Of a stretch of 64,000 nucleotides of DNA, positions 22,085 through 33,359 are shown piece by piece. The notes beneath the pieces were generated by a model. The model had not been told where the DNA came from. It was given only the letters and a program-made list of their open reading frames with translations, and did not search any database. The position numbers and the translations under genes are program-made. The stretch's first letter is position 1. The number at the start of each line of letters is the position of its first letter. The stretch is from Butyriboletus loyo (taxonomy: Eukaryota; Basidiomycota; Agaricomycetes; Boletales; Boletaceae): the NCBI GenBank assembly GCA_038093515.1, contig JBBPSI010000028.1:62001-126000 (forward strand), in the 5' to 3' direction.

Positions 22085-22222
22085 TACAGTTGATATGCTC
22101 ATAATGCATAACAACGGTTCCTAATGACCATTAAGCGAGACTAGGTTTAGTCAAGGTTTGGGTCACCCTGAGTGTAGGGTTTGTGCATTATGAGCCTATG
22201 CATTATGAGCATATCAACTGTA
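22085..22222. mobile_element. MITE-like element with 26-bp perfect inverted repeats
   Basis: The left repeat 22085-22110 (starting TACAGTTGATATGC) is matched exactly in reverse complement by 22197-22222. Both ends begin with TA followed by CAGT, the pattern of Tc1/mariner ends with TA target duplication. The interior is 86 bp and codes for nothing. An internal copy of the GCATTATGAGC word lies at 22185. It ends 13 bp upstream of the first ATG of the TPR-CHAT gene. Confidence 0.8.
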
Positions 22223-22605
22223 CACTCAAATATCGCACTGGGCGCGTTGTCGCGCGAACATCAAATTCACCTGTCGAAAGGCTGTCCACACCCTCGCAGT
22301 GAACTACTCGTTCGCTCTCTTCCTTCTCTCCTTCTCGCTCACCGCATTCGGTTGCACAGTACATATCACCGCGGGATGTGAGAAGTGAGATGGATTGTCC
22401 CGACAAGACTCTCAGCCTTCATCTCGTGTAAAAGACAGCTCATGATGGTCGTCCTAAGCAACGTATCGGCGTCGCCCGTTGCATCCTTGGTCCCGCCTTC
22501 CCTCGGGACGTCCCACCGCCGTGAGCACATCCTATAAATGCACCTCGGGTACGCCTGACATGCAGCGTTTATCTCAAGTGATATGGAGCACCTGTATCAT
22601 GTGTG
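22223..22605. other. Intergenic, nothing recognised
   Basis: Between the MITE and the transposase fragment. Short open frames on both strands, none similar to a known family. Confidence 0.4.
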
Positions 22606-22959
22606 CTAATGAAACAAGGGAGAGTCAGACGTCAGTTTGTGGCTCTGGAGAAGTGGATAATGCAGCACCCACTGAGGTAGTGACGGGCCTTCAGGGATGA
22701 TGCACATGTAATACAGACATCCGCATCTCAAATGTCCAAGGCTGCATGGAATAAGTGCAAAGATCTGCTGAAGACTGAATTCTGGTAGTATGTAATTGAG
22801 GTAATGCAGCAGAAGCCCCGGCGCATCTAAAGAACGCCGCCACAGACAACCCACAGCTGCTATATTGATGTTGTCACGGGGAATGGGATTGAAAAAACAC
22901 TCCCAAGCGAACCCGGCACAAAGTATGAAGTCAAAGGTGTCAACATTGACACCCATCAT
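22606..22959 (-). pseudogene. Fragment of a DDE (PIF/Harbinger-like) transposase
   Basis: The open frame reads MGVNVDTFDFILCAGFAWEC, then an NPIPRDN motif, RRSLDAPGLLLHYLNYILPE and FSLQQIFALIPCSLGHL. This resembles the N-terminal part of basidiomycete Harbinger-type transposases/nucleases, where the segment F-D-x-IL, then IPR, then RRSLDAAGALGLVLHYLN, then EISLQQIFALVP is typical. The comparison is from memory of the family pattern. Only about 118 residues remain; the DDE catalytic core is absent, and no terminal repeats were found. I treat it as a dead fragment. Confidence 0.6.
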
Positions 22960-23416
22960 TGTGATGAATGTATGATCATCTGGGCTCTCAAATAGCCGCT
23001 GCCATGGTGTCTTTATTCGGGATTAGGTAGAAGCTGAGAGCCACGGAGAATCTTAGTGATTTGCAGGGCCGTGCTCGGCTTAGTAGGACTCAGGCTTGTT
23101 AAAATCATAAGCCAGGCCATTACAAAGGGCTCCGGCTCGGCTCGCTCAAAGCCGGGGCTTGCTCAGTCGAGCATCAGATAGAGCAACGACAACGACTGAG
23201 CAAGCTGGTGGGCATCCAAGGCCGCCGAATACGACACATATCCCGAAGTGCGGTGAGTCAGACCTGCACACGAGATTTAGATAACCCGAAAACAATCGAA
23301 ACGTGCACTCAAGATGTACCGCTTCTTGGCACGCGAACGCCCGACATACTTGGCAAGAGCAAAGACACTGACGAAGAGGGTGGCAGTGCAAGCAGCGAAA
23401 ACGACGAGGCACCTTT
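22960..23416. other. Intergenic between transposase fragment and phosphatase-like gene
   Basis: Contains 3' sequence of the phosphatase-like gene and overlapping spurious frames. Nothing else supported. Confidence 0.4.
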
Positions 23417-24410
23417 TCAAGAGTTGATGTTGCGGTATGGGTCGTGGTAGCCCACGCCGGAGATAGCGGTCCATTGCTTCTGGGAGGTAACGGCGTAGTT
23501 CTGTGGAGCGATGCGATGTCAATGACTGAAGAGCAGGGAGTGTAGTGGCGAATGAATCCACCTCAATACGGTAAATGAACTCGGTGAGAGAGATGTCCGC
23601 CTTGTGGCCGAAAGCATGGTAGGTCTGGAAGTTGTCGTTGGTGCCGTTCTTGAACTTGATCCTCAAGAAGTCACGGTCCTCAGGAGCGGATCCGCGGCGG
23701 AGCTCAAAGGCGAGGGCAGAAACGAAGTCGGCTGGATGAACGTTTCATCTCAGCATTCATCTTGAATCGTATAACATGTGGACTTACGGATACCAGCAAG
23801 TTCAGGGTTCGTCCTGACCATCTCGAGCATGTGGAAGAGGGAAATGAAGGGGTGGTAGGAGGTCTCAATCATCAGGAACTGAGGAGGGTCACCGTTGAAA
23901 GCCACGCGTTCGCGTGAGCGGGGGATAGGGTGGAGGATAATACGACCAACTACTAAATGCTAGCAATGGTCAATCCCAACTCCCGAGATAGCATCCAGCC
24001 GTGACCGACGTACAGTTACCTATACCGCCGATCTCCTCAGAGGAAAATACAGCATGCTCGTGGTACTTAGCAAAGCCACAAACGTGTTCGATGAGACTGG
24101 GAGGAAGACGGTGCGCATAGGTCTGGATCAGTTGGGTGTTGACGTAGCCGAAGACACTCCAGGCATTCTGCAGAGTCGTGGGACGGCCAAACACGAAGTC
24201 ACGACTCTAGCAAAGGGTTGTTTCGGTAGCCTTGAGCGCGGAAGAAGTGTACACTTCCGCAATGTGTTGCTGGTCCAAAAGCCTGTCAAAACGCGACATC
24301 GGGTCAGTCCACATTCCCTGACTTCATAGCAAGAAACGTGGTAGAACGTACCGGGCTGTATTTGGTGTCAGTAGGGCAGTGGAACGCCTTTTACTGACGC
24401 TGGCGGCTGA
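23417..24410 (-). pseudogene. 5'-truncated histidine-acid-phosphatase-like gene
   Basis: Exons read in order: AFHCPTDTKYSP, GMWTDPMSRFDRLLDQQHIAE, SRDFVFGRPTTLQNAWSVFGY, LPPSLIEHVCGFAKYHEHAV, VVGRIILHPIPRSRERVAF, PPQFLMIETSYHPFISLFHM, FVSALAFELRRG, RIKFKNGTNDNFQTYHAFGH, ADISLTEFIYRIE and finally NYAVTSQKQW to the stop at 23417. The last third can be laid over the C-terminal part of fungal phytases and acid phosphatases. There, HD followed by ISIFFALGL corresponds to HP followed by ISLFHMLEM here. The N-terminal catalytic RHG domain is missing: only about 100 bp separate the first recognisable exon from the divergent ZNHIT3 start. Splice sites look intact, and a TAG near 24210 can be the end of a 48-bp intron. 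Truncated relic, or a non-enzymatic phosphoglycerate-mutase-like protein. Confidence 0.6.
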
Positions 24411-24507
24411 TCGACGCCGAGCACGTTGCTGGTGAGAAGTCAAGTGTTGTGTGACTGCGTTACTGGCATCTCTGAGTCTCGCGGATGCAGGTAACACTGC
24501 GGCTCTG

Positions 24508-25434
24508 ATGCCTCCTCGTCAACGACCCACCTGCATCGTATGCCAACACGAAGCATCGAAATACACGTGCGCGTCCTGTAGAGCCAACTAGTAAGCCCCA
24601 TCCACCGCTAACTTCGACGAAAAAAAAACCCCCAACCCAAACCATTGACTTTGGATTCGAAAAATAGCTGCTCCGTCGCGTGCTACAAGCAACACAAAGG
24701 TTCGGTCCACCCGACTCATCATCAATCTGTCTACCTGAAATGCCCCTTCTGTAGAAATATGTTCTTCTGGTCCACGTACCACCACGTTAGTTGCTGATCC
24801 CAGCGTGCCACCCGTCCAACGTACGTTGCCACCATTGCCCGCTCTGCAGTGACGCATATATGTACTTCCTCAGCCCCCCGAGAGCCCGATCGCAATTCCC
24901 CGTCCGAGCCCACTTCCACCGACCTCCATTTACCGACAGAACCGACACAGACAGAACCCCTCCAGGACCCACCCCTCCTCCGTCCACTCACTGCACTGAA
25001 ATGGCCCTACGTCCCCGACACGTCTGCCTACCCCAACCCACTCACACGAGACGACCCTAAATCGCTTCAACTAGATCAATACGAAGCTATAGGTAAGTCC
25101 CGTTCTGCCGTCCATTTCTTTCCCGGTCGATAATGCATGACAAGTGACTCATTTGCTCACGACGTGCTTCACAGCGACGTCGACGACAGTTCGTACGGTC
25201 CTCAGATCGAACCCTCGTCTACGCGGTCTCCTCACCTCGATTGACGCACTGCGTGGCTCGGAACGCGAAGAGACATTGCAGCATGCACTCGGCGTCGATA
25301 GTCGTCACCTCAAGAATGACGATGCGGGGACGGTGTTGGACGAAGACACCAGGGCGTTTAGGGAGCTGGCGGAGGCGGTCGAGGTTGCGGTGAGAGGCGG
25401 GCGGGAACACGTATTAGGTTTGGATTGGGATTAA
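24508..25434 (+). CDS. HIT1: HIT-type zinc-finger protein (ZNHIT3/HIT1)
   Basis: Four exons (24508-24590, 24668-24699, 24850-25092, 25175-25434) join to 205 residues. The zinc finger spans three exons: CIVC, CASC, CSVAC, then YKQHKVTHIC, giving the zf-HIT pattern of paired Cys with a final His and Cys. The C-terminal part contains NPRLRGLLTSIDALRGSERE, a helix typical of HIT1/ZNHIT3 proteins, followed by an acidic ending with LAEAVEVAVRGGRE. Family members act in box C/D snoRNP assembly with the Rsa1/NUFIP partner. The gene is convergent with REX1 (stops 187 bp apart) and divergent from the phosphatase-like relic. A decayed copy of its 3' end lies at 18.1 kb. Confidence 0.9.
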
Positions 25435-25620
25435 GTCCAAGATCAAGGAGATGGAGACGGTCCATGTTTTGGGTGCATCGCCCGAACCCAACCCAGTGGA
25501 TTCAAGCAAACCATCGTCTCACACAACATCGAACGTGGGCGCAAGCTCAACCCGAGAACAGCATCATCTCAGCGTATATGACCCAAACCCACGCGTACAC
25601 GCAACTGTCACATCGTAGAT

Positions 25621-27858
25621 CTACTTGATCCCCAAAAACAACAGCCCCCGCTTCGCCTTCTCGACCTCTTCCTCCAGCTCCCTCCCATCGCTCGCGGTCC
25701 ACCATTCCGATCTGTTGATCTCCTCTGCCTTTTTCCCGCTTCTGATCGCTGACTCGAAGGCAACCTTGCGCGCGTTGAGGGATGCCATTTGGCGTGGGTC
25801 CGAGTGGCCAGTGAAGATAACCACGGCAGTGCGTGCCGGGAGGGAAGTGTAGAGCGTGGCGAGCTGCTCGTTCAACGTCGCTTGGGCGGCAGCGAGCGCT
25901 TCTGGAGACGTCTCTGTGGGTGGGGCCACCACGATGGGTGCATCCGCCGTCGCTTTCGGTGTCAACCCTGAAAACCCGAACATACCATCAGTCCCTACTC
26001 AAAGACACACGGAACAAAAGCACACTGACATCGCATCGCATCCGCAATTCCCGTAAACCTCCCAAACATGAATTCGTGTGCAGGAATCGCTTGTATCAAG
26101 CCCTCCAACACCTCCTGATCATTCCCGCACCCGATCGCGGTCGTCGCCTTCGTACCATGCATCACACCCGGATTTCCATAATCCACGACGGCAGCTTTCA
26201 CCATCCCTTGCCCGCCCCTCCCACTCGCCCTCGCCATCCGCTCAAAGATACTCTCATAGTCAGTCTTGAACTCGCCGAATCCGGCCCCGTTCTGGATTTT
26301 GAGCCGAAGGAGATCGATGCAGGCGCAAGCATCTTCTTCGGGATCGTGTCCACCCTCGCCCCGCGTCTGGATCTCGCGATGACACCACTTCTTCGTGAGC
26401 CATGCAAGGCCGGGTTTGAGTGGTCGACCGCGGGGGTGATGATATATCAATGCGGTGTCGATGCAGAGGGGGTGGCAGATTCGGAGCGCTTTGAGATCGG
26501 ATTCGAGGGAGTGACCGACGAGGATGGAGGTGGGGCTACCTCCAGGCGCGAGGACCGTGAGCAGTTGGGTTTGGACCTCGGCGAGAGTCGTCGTGGCCTT
26601 GGCGAGGGATGCCTCGGTTATGCCTGACCATCTACACGGCGGCGGTAAGCGCGGGTCGACAGATGAGATGAGGTGGAAAGTTACTTTGTGAGGTAGTCGA
26701 TGACGGGTTTGGGTGGTTTAACGAGCTTGTCGTATACGACGATGCCGGATTCGTAATCGACCATGCAGACACGCGTCAGTTCCTTTCCGTCTTCTGTCAA
26801 ACACTGGCTCGGGTTGAGTAGGGTTCGTAGGGGGGAATAACAGCGCACCATCTCGCAGTCGATGGCATATACTCTTGAGCGTTGTCTCTCGTGTGGTAAG
26901 AGTAGGATGGATTCAGAGGCGGGTTGAGGTGTCTCTACCCAACCATCTAGTTTCTGGAAGATGTCTGCCATGTACGATGGTATAGGATAGTCGTTCTCTA
27001 TCATTTGCTGCAGGGAAAGCAGGTATAGCGACGGGTCCTTGTCGAAAGCGCGTTCTGCTACAAAAGCGGTGTCAGGGACGATGGAGTGTGGTAATGGCAC
27101 ACATACAGGCTATCCGGGCTTCGATGCGTCTCTTTTTTTCCTCACCACTGACGGGTCCCTGAAAGAACGTGCTGAGGACAGAGTACATTCTCGTTGGGTC
27201 ACCTGGTGCGCGGGTTGGGCAAGCATGACTAAAGGTAGAGGCGATAAATGACAGTGGCGTTTTTGAATTGTCGGGGAGCGGTATCGCCACCGGGATATTG
27301 GGGTTGGCGGTGGCTGACGTGGGAGGAGGCGGTAGGGCAAGAAAGTCGGGGAGTATACCTGGTATCCAGAGTGTGACGACTTTTTGTACGGACCGAGAGT
27401 TCTGGAGAACTGTCGATATGTGAGGAGAAGGAAGAAAAAAGACGCACGTCGATCTTGACCCAGTTGGGTGGTGGAGAGTCTGCGATGATGTGGAGGACAA
27501 GGTCGCGCACGTCCTGACGGTGTCGATAATCGCGCGACACGGGCAATGAAAGCGTGGACTTACATCGATATGAATGGCGTCTCTTCTCTTGACTATTTCG
27601 TTGTTCACATACATGAACCGTGGCAGCGATGCCTACAAGCGAAATGACATTATGGATGATGAGATGCAGCGGGTAGCGACACACATCGTGTTTTGCCTCG
27701 ACTTTTCTGGCCTTTTTGGTTTTGCGTCTTTCCACGCGCGACCACTCTGCATCCTGAGTCGGCGCTGCCTGATCGACGAGGACCTTTGGCTTTTTGTGCT
27801 GCGGGGACAACGAGAGGTGCGGTGACGAGGGCGCGGCAGTGTCCTGAGATCGCTTCAT
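25621..27858 (-). CDS. REX1-type DEDDh RNA exonuclease
   Basis: 3'-5' RNA exonuclease of the Rex1/REXO family, which trims 5S rRNA, tRNA and other nuclear RNAs. The N terminus (MKRSQDTAAPSSPHLSLSPQ) is basic and low in complexity. A spacer follows with LYLLSLQQMIENDYPIPSYM. ExoI is VYAIDCEM-CLTEDGKELTRV, joined across an intron with AG at 26813. ExoII is ILVGHSLESDLKAL (near 26530) and ExoIII is HDPEEDACACIDLLRLK (near 26330). All five DEDDh residues (D, E, D, H, D) are present. A C-terminal exon (SPEALAAAQATLNEQLATLY, then the last residues RGLLFLGIK) follows. About eight introns. The 3' 200 bp have a degenerate duplicate at 18.3-18.5 kb. Confidence 0.92.
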
Positions 27859-28086
27859 TGCTCATGGAAGAGGCCACTGCGTTGGGCGACGTCGGGGCGG
27901 TGACAGGACCCCGGTGGGTGGGACCCCCGACACGGCGTGTACATTGCGTAGCCGATCATTATCTGATCTGGTAAGGCCTGTGTCAGGGACAACGATGCCA
28001 GTGGTGGGGCTATTAAAAAGAGGCCACATTGTCTCGGACACACGTTGCGCAGCTTCTCCGTCCTTGTCCGCCTGGTCGTGACAAGT

Positions 28087-28092
28087 TATAAA
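28087..28092 (+). promoter_or_regulatory. TATA box of aspartic protease 1
   Basis: TATAAA 37 bp before the ATG at 28124. The leader between the two is C/T-rich. The distance is short for a TATA-to-ATG interval but possible in fungi. Confidence 0.5.
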
Positions 28093-28123
28093 CGACTCGT
28101 TTCCTACTTGAATACGCTCACTA

Positions 28124-29900
28124 ATGATTTCCCTCCCCCTCGCGTCCCTCGTCCTTCTTCCCTACGCTCTGGCAGCGCCCCATCCCGCCCCACATGCGGA
28201 CCCCATCCATATTCCCATCCTCCGACGCTCTAGCACCGTCCAGGACCGTGTGGCGAACTTGGCACAGACCATGGATTCTATCAGGCTCAAGTATGGCTTC
28301 AAGCCTACTAACCGGAAGAGATCCACCACTTCTACCCTCCTCACGGACGAGGTGCGTCTCTCCGCATTTCCTCCGCATCACACCTTCCATATCACATCCC
28401 ACAGCAAAATGATGCCAGCTATTCGGCCACGATTAGTATCGGAACACCGTATGTACCCTTTTCTCCTCTATTCCCTCGTTTATCCGTCAACTTCTGTATA
28501 GTGCCCAGCAATTTAACTTGATTGTTGATACCGGCAAGTCCTAGATTCGGTTTGTTCTTCAATTTCCTCTTATCCACCTCTAGGTTCCTCTGATCTGTGG
28601 GTTGCTGCAAACCAGTGTACCGCCTGCACATCCGGCGTCCCGCTCTTTGACTCCGCTAAATCCTCGACGTTCAAGAACGACTCTTCCACGGTTTCTATCA
28701 CCTATGGATCAGGCTCTGTTAGCGGCTACGTCTCCCAGGACACCGTCAACTTTTCAGGCTTTACAATCTCGGATCAAGAGCTTCGTCCGTTGCTTTCAGT
28801 TTATCCTAGCAACCCCTCCTAACTATGCTCTCCAGTTTCCGTCACAACCATGTCGAATGGCCTACTCAGCGATAGCGTGTCAGGCATCATGGGTCTTGGC
28901 TTTCAGACAATTTCCGCCCTCAACACTACACCGTTCTGGCAGTCCATCGATAATAAGAACATGTTGTCCTCTCCTGTGTTTTCATTTTACCTCGAGCGCA
29001 ATGATATCCAGCAAAGCAACACTGCCCCGGGCGGAACGTTCACCCTCGGAGGCACCAACACCAGTCTGTACTCAGGAAACATCGAGTTCATTGACATGCC
29101 GAGTGGTACTACGCCTTCCTATTGGCTCCAGCAGGTCCAGAGTGGGCTCTTCCAAATTTACCCATACTTATGGGCTCTAATCGCCTTGCTCTTCTTCAGC
29201 CGTGACAGTCCAGGGCAAGTCAATCTCCATTTCAAGCAGCGAGGGTCTTGCCGCCATTGACACCGGTACCACCCTCATTGGTGCACCATCCACCGTCGCC
29301 CAGCAAATCTGGGCAAATGTCCCTGGCTCCGTCGCATTGAGCGGCCAAAACCAGGGCATGTACGCATTCCGTAAGCATTTGCAACTCGCGGTGATTCACA
29401 CCACTCACAGCATTTTATTTGATGCACAGCATGCAGCACCGTCGTTGACATCTCCCTTTCTTTCGGTGGTACCAACTGGGCCATCAGCACTGCTGATATG
29501 AACCTCGGCCAGATCGGTGGGAGCGGCTCAACCAGCATGTGTGCTGGTGGGATTTTCGACATCGGGAGCACTGTTGGAAACACTCAGGGTATCCCAGCCT
29601 GGATAGTTGGTGACACCTTCCTCAAGAACGTGTACTCTGTCTTTCAAGCGAACCCCCCGGCTGTCGGCTTTGCCCAACTCGCTAGTGGATTAAACGGTGG
29701 GTCCCTTCAGATTCACTTTGCAGACCCGTTACTGATCTGTATCCGGGTGACGATATTTAGGGTCGGGCGCGACTGTCTCGAGTGGCTCTGGCAACGGTCT
29801 GACGAATTCAGCCAGCAGCGTTGCTTCGCCGAGCCTGTGCCTCTTGATGTCGCTCAGCTTCGCTATATTCTTCCTCGTAGGGTTTCCCATCTCCTTCTAG
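28124..29900 (+). CDS. Pepsin-type aspartic protease, predicted GPI-anchored (copy 1)
   Basis: A1-family secreted endopeptidase. Signal peptide MISLPLASLVLLPYALAAP, propeptide with DPIHIPILRR and dibasic KRS, then mature YSATISIGTP. The first catalytic motif is LIVDTG-SSDLWVA and the second AAIDTGTTLIGAPS. Flap and core segments VSITYGSGSVSGYVSQDTV, GIMGLGFQTISALNTTPFW and GGTFTLGGTNTSLY follow the family order. A late disulfide is likely (CSTVVDIS with MCAGGIF). After WIVGDTFLKNVYSVFQANPP, an intron leads to a Ser/Gly-rich spacer and a hydrophobic tail (LCLLMSLSFAIFFLVGF), typical of GPI attachment. About seven introns. The one inside the DTG codon starts with GC rather than GT (near 28538). 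Paralogue at 33360-35161. Confidence 0.93.
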
Positions 29901-30449
29901 GCACAGAACGAGCCCACGATGTGGTGGTATACTCCGGTCCTGTCCTTTACCCTAATGACGTCACGTCTCACTTTCTTCAAATCCGTCCCCCCTCCCTTAA
30001 TATTCCTACTTCTACGATCAGTATACAACCCACCCCACGACTTATTCATGCTCTGACATTGTCCATCTCGTTGACCCTGTGATTTACATAGGTACATTTC
30101 GGAGTCCCAACCCTAACGCATCTTTGTCGCACGTCGCTTCTTGTCTTGACTATGTGATGCTTTTATTTTTTGGAGGACAGTAGGTAATTTTTGCCACCCA
30201 CACATTATACATGATCACTTGTATGTCGTGGCCACTTATTGCTGGCTACATTATATACGTATACTTGTATTCTGATACTCTCGTCAATGATCTACGAGTG
30301 CATTTTGTCGAGCCCGGGTCAAGGTTTGAAGTTCCGTGGACGTACGAGATCGTCGCGTGTTCAATGGCGTGGTAAAAACAACAAAGTTGATTTACAACAC
30401 TTGGTCGCCATCACATTGACAACGTCGTAATGAATACAAGCCCAATCCC
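29901..30449. other. Intergenic after protease 1
   Basis: Pyrimidine-rich 3' region, then AT-rich sequence. No gene recognised. Confidence 0.45.
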
Positions 30450-31794
30450 ATGGCGATGTTCAACGTTCAACGTTCGGTGGTTACCATGCGCACATTGTTT
30501 TTGGAATACAACACCTCGGACGACGTTCGTAATATCCTCAGACACGGGGGATGCATATTATCCAACCTGGATGGCTTGGATGAACACTCTCCTCGTGCAG
30601 TAAAGTACACTCAAGGCATCGCGACCTCATTGCTCAAGCAACCAAACCGCTGTGTCCACTTGCAACCTCGACCGACTTCAACAAGACCATTCTCGACGAC
30701 GACATGCCTTTCGACGGGATCGCGGCCCTGTTCCACCGAACGCCCCAAGAGCACTTGAATGAGATGTGGAAGCTCATCAAGACGCTTCCACCGAGTCCGC
30801 CTCCGAGGTACGTTCTGCGTTCCGTTCAGCCCGACTACGCTCGCAGTCGGCGCGTATCTGGCACTCATATCATATCCGTTCCCTTTCCTTTTACTATATC
30901 CCTACCTCTACCTGTGCCTATGGCCGCGCCCCAATGCACACGGCGATCTACAGACACGTCCGCGTGCACGTCTACCTCGGATGGAAACCAGGCTGCGACG
31001 AGACCGAGTTCGTCATGCGCCATAGCGCGCTCGTAGCTGACTTTCCACTCGAACGATCCGGTCGTCTCGCCCTCGCCCGCGTCAAATCGAAATGGAGCCT
31101 TTGGGGTTGTGCGGTAGGTTATTCGTCGTTTTCGCGAGTGGTGTGTTGATGACTTGATGTCGAATGATTGCTGCTTCCTACCCTCTCCTCCTCCGGTGTA
31201 CCTCGGTGCTGCACTTCAGCCGATCGACCCGTGTCGTCGAGCCAAGTTTGATACGGTCCATGCGGATTACATATCCCCGCTTGCGATCAGAGTGCTCACA
31301 GAGACCGAGGGCGTCCTCAAACTTTTTGGTACGTCCTTTTTCCCCTCCAGGTGTGTGTAGTGTGCACTGGGGGGACATGCCATCCATTTCCGTTCCCGTT
31401 CCCGTTCCCGTTCCCGTTCTCGCCCACCCACCTGCATTCTTTTCTCACCGCTCATTTCCCGCGCAGAACCGACCCCGTCGGAGGATACCATCGCCATGCG
31501 CGACCTCCGTCTCCGGCTCGTCACCGCGTATGACAATTTTTTGATGCAACTACACGACGCGACACTTGGTCGACTCGCGGACACGATCGGCCTGGTGACA
31601 ACGGTGATGCCCCTCTTTTCCACGCGTATTTCTTTTTATTCACACGTGGGTTGCTTGCGTCGACGACGACCATGGTTGACTTGTAGGCCATCTTGCTAAC
31701 GATGGTCGTGCTTGGGGTACCTGCTGCGCTGGGGTGGTATGTTTTGAGTACCCAACGGTGGTTGGTGGATGTCGTCGTTGCGGCGTCGCGGTGA
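30450..31794 (+). CDS. Unassigned protein with C-terminal membrane segment
   Basis: I do not recognise the family. The 3' part is well supported by frame continuity: VHVYLGWKPGCDETEFVMRH with SALVADFPLERSGRLALARV up to LWGCA (about 30950-31110), then PIDPCRRAKFDTVHADYISP with LAIRVLTETEGVLKLF (31220-31330), then EPTPSEDTIAMRDLRLRLVT with LHDATLGRLADTIGLVTT (from 31467). The last exon is AILLTMVVLGVPAALGWYVL, a membrane helix, then STQRWLVDVVVAASR and the stop at 31792-31794. Upstream, MPFDGIAALFHRTPQEHLNE with MWKLIKTLPPSPPP (30704-30807) is probably an exon. The start is uncertain and the frame near 30600-30950 is unresolved. Possibly two membrane passes (a hydrophobic block near 30870-30920). 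Confidence 0.55.
31384..31414 (+). repeat. CGTTCC hexanucleotide microsatellite
   Basis: About five CGTTCC units in the presumed intron between the FDTV and EPTPS exons of the unassigned membrane protein gene. Non-coding in the model used here. Confidence 0.75.
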
Positions 31795-33359
31795 TCCTTG
31801 CCATGGAGGCCGGTGATTAGTTCTGCACCGATCGCCATTATGAGCACCTTCTTCCTTTGCTGTGCTATGCTTTGCCCTTTTTTTGGCTCCGTATGCAACC
31901 CATGCTGTTCATGAATTCCTGTATCTTTGATCGCCTTATGCCTTTTCCTTTCCTCGAGTCGGTCATGGACAAAGTAGACGTACGCTAGTATAATGAAATA
32001 CGGACTGTAAACATAGTGTTAGCTGTAGGAATATCGAGGGATGGCATGCATGTACGTACGTTGTGCACGCACCTCCAAAGAAGAGATAATGTATTGTATC
32101 TACAGAGGAGGATACCAGACTCGGGGTGATGCCATGCGGTATGAGTACATCGAGGTGGAGTGCGAAGCTTTGAAGACTAGTCTAAACACCATCGTTACAG
32201 CCTAGGTATAGACAAAAATTAATACCTCATTGGTTCTTTGTATAGAAAGATAAACAAGGTTGGCTAGATGGTGAAGTTAGTGGTGTTAGTGGTGAGGATA
32301 AGGATCATCACAGAAATGTAGATAGGGGCCGATCCTGGACGATGAGAATTAGGAGCAAGGAGTAGTGATCAAGGAATGTGTTTCTGTTCCTGTTTATCAC
32401 CAGAGCCCACTAACACCAGGATAGATAGAGTAAAAGATCTTTGATGGTTGTGGTGTGGTGAAGGTAAAGGTAAAGGTAAAGGCTTTATGTCCTCAGCCTG
32501 GCGCCTCAGACTCTGACGTAATTGCTTCTGGTGAGTGCTCGTTTTTTGTTTAGAACATCATCAATGATCTATCTGACAATATTCCATGGTACGTTCCAAG
32601 TTATGCTAGCTTGAGCGTATGATTCTTCCATCTCAACTCGGTGTACTATGTATCAGTATCACTTTCTGATACTAGGGCTCCGCGCACTAGTGCAGGAAGA
32701 CAGTTGTTCATTGACACAAGGCCGGTTAGCACGGTAAAGCTGCACCATCGATGAGGCAAGTATGCACCAGGGCCTGTATCAGCTTACCATGGATTCGTAC
32801 GCTTCCTGTAGCTTCGCCGGCGGGTCACGAGCGTGCATTGAATGAGCCATTCCTTTGGATCATCGGGGGCCATTGGCACTTACACGCACCTGTGCGTTGC
32901 TGGGTAAAGGTTCGAAAACATCGCCCCGACTCACGTGGAGGCTGCTCACTGTCATGATGCCTCGTAGACTCGCTCTTGTCTTCACTAACACTCCCAGTTC
33001 ACATCCCCGGCTTCGCTTATTGGGCCGGTTGACAGATCCGGACGGCTCGGGGTGAGAAACATTCATTAACTGAAAGTCACACCTGCTTGTGTACTTTCCC
33101 ACTCGTTCGGGCCCAACAATCGCCCATTTAGCTTCGGAGAAATGCGCACCGCCTTTATTGGCACTGAGGCGCTACTCAGAAATGTGGATGATTCCTCGCA
33201 CAGCTTCACGCCCGCTGGCTTGCCTGGAGCCTGAGTTTTTCTTTCCCAGCACGTCTCTCCACCTCTGATGGCAAACTTTACTCATAAATAAATTCGGGCT
33301 GTACGGCTTGTCCATGGTCCTCTCTTTAACCCATATTTTTTTCTCCGTTGTCTCCGGTG
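31795..33359. other. Intergenic before protease 2
   Basis: 1.5 kb without a recognised gene. GGTAAA repeats occur at 32463-32483. Short frames near 32750-33100 on both strands do not resemble known proteins. Confidence 0.45.

Noticed and set aside
24205..24215. In-frame TAG in the phosphatase-like gene as a proof of pseudogene
   Set aside because: The TAG can be the 3' end of a 48-bp GT-AG intron, so it is not counted; the missing N terminus is the stronger argument.
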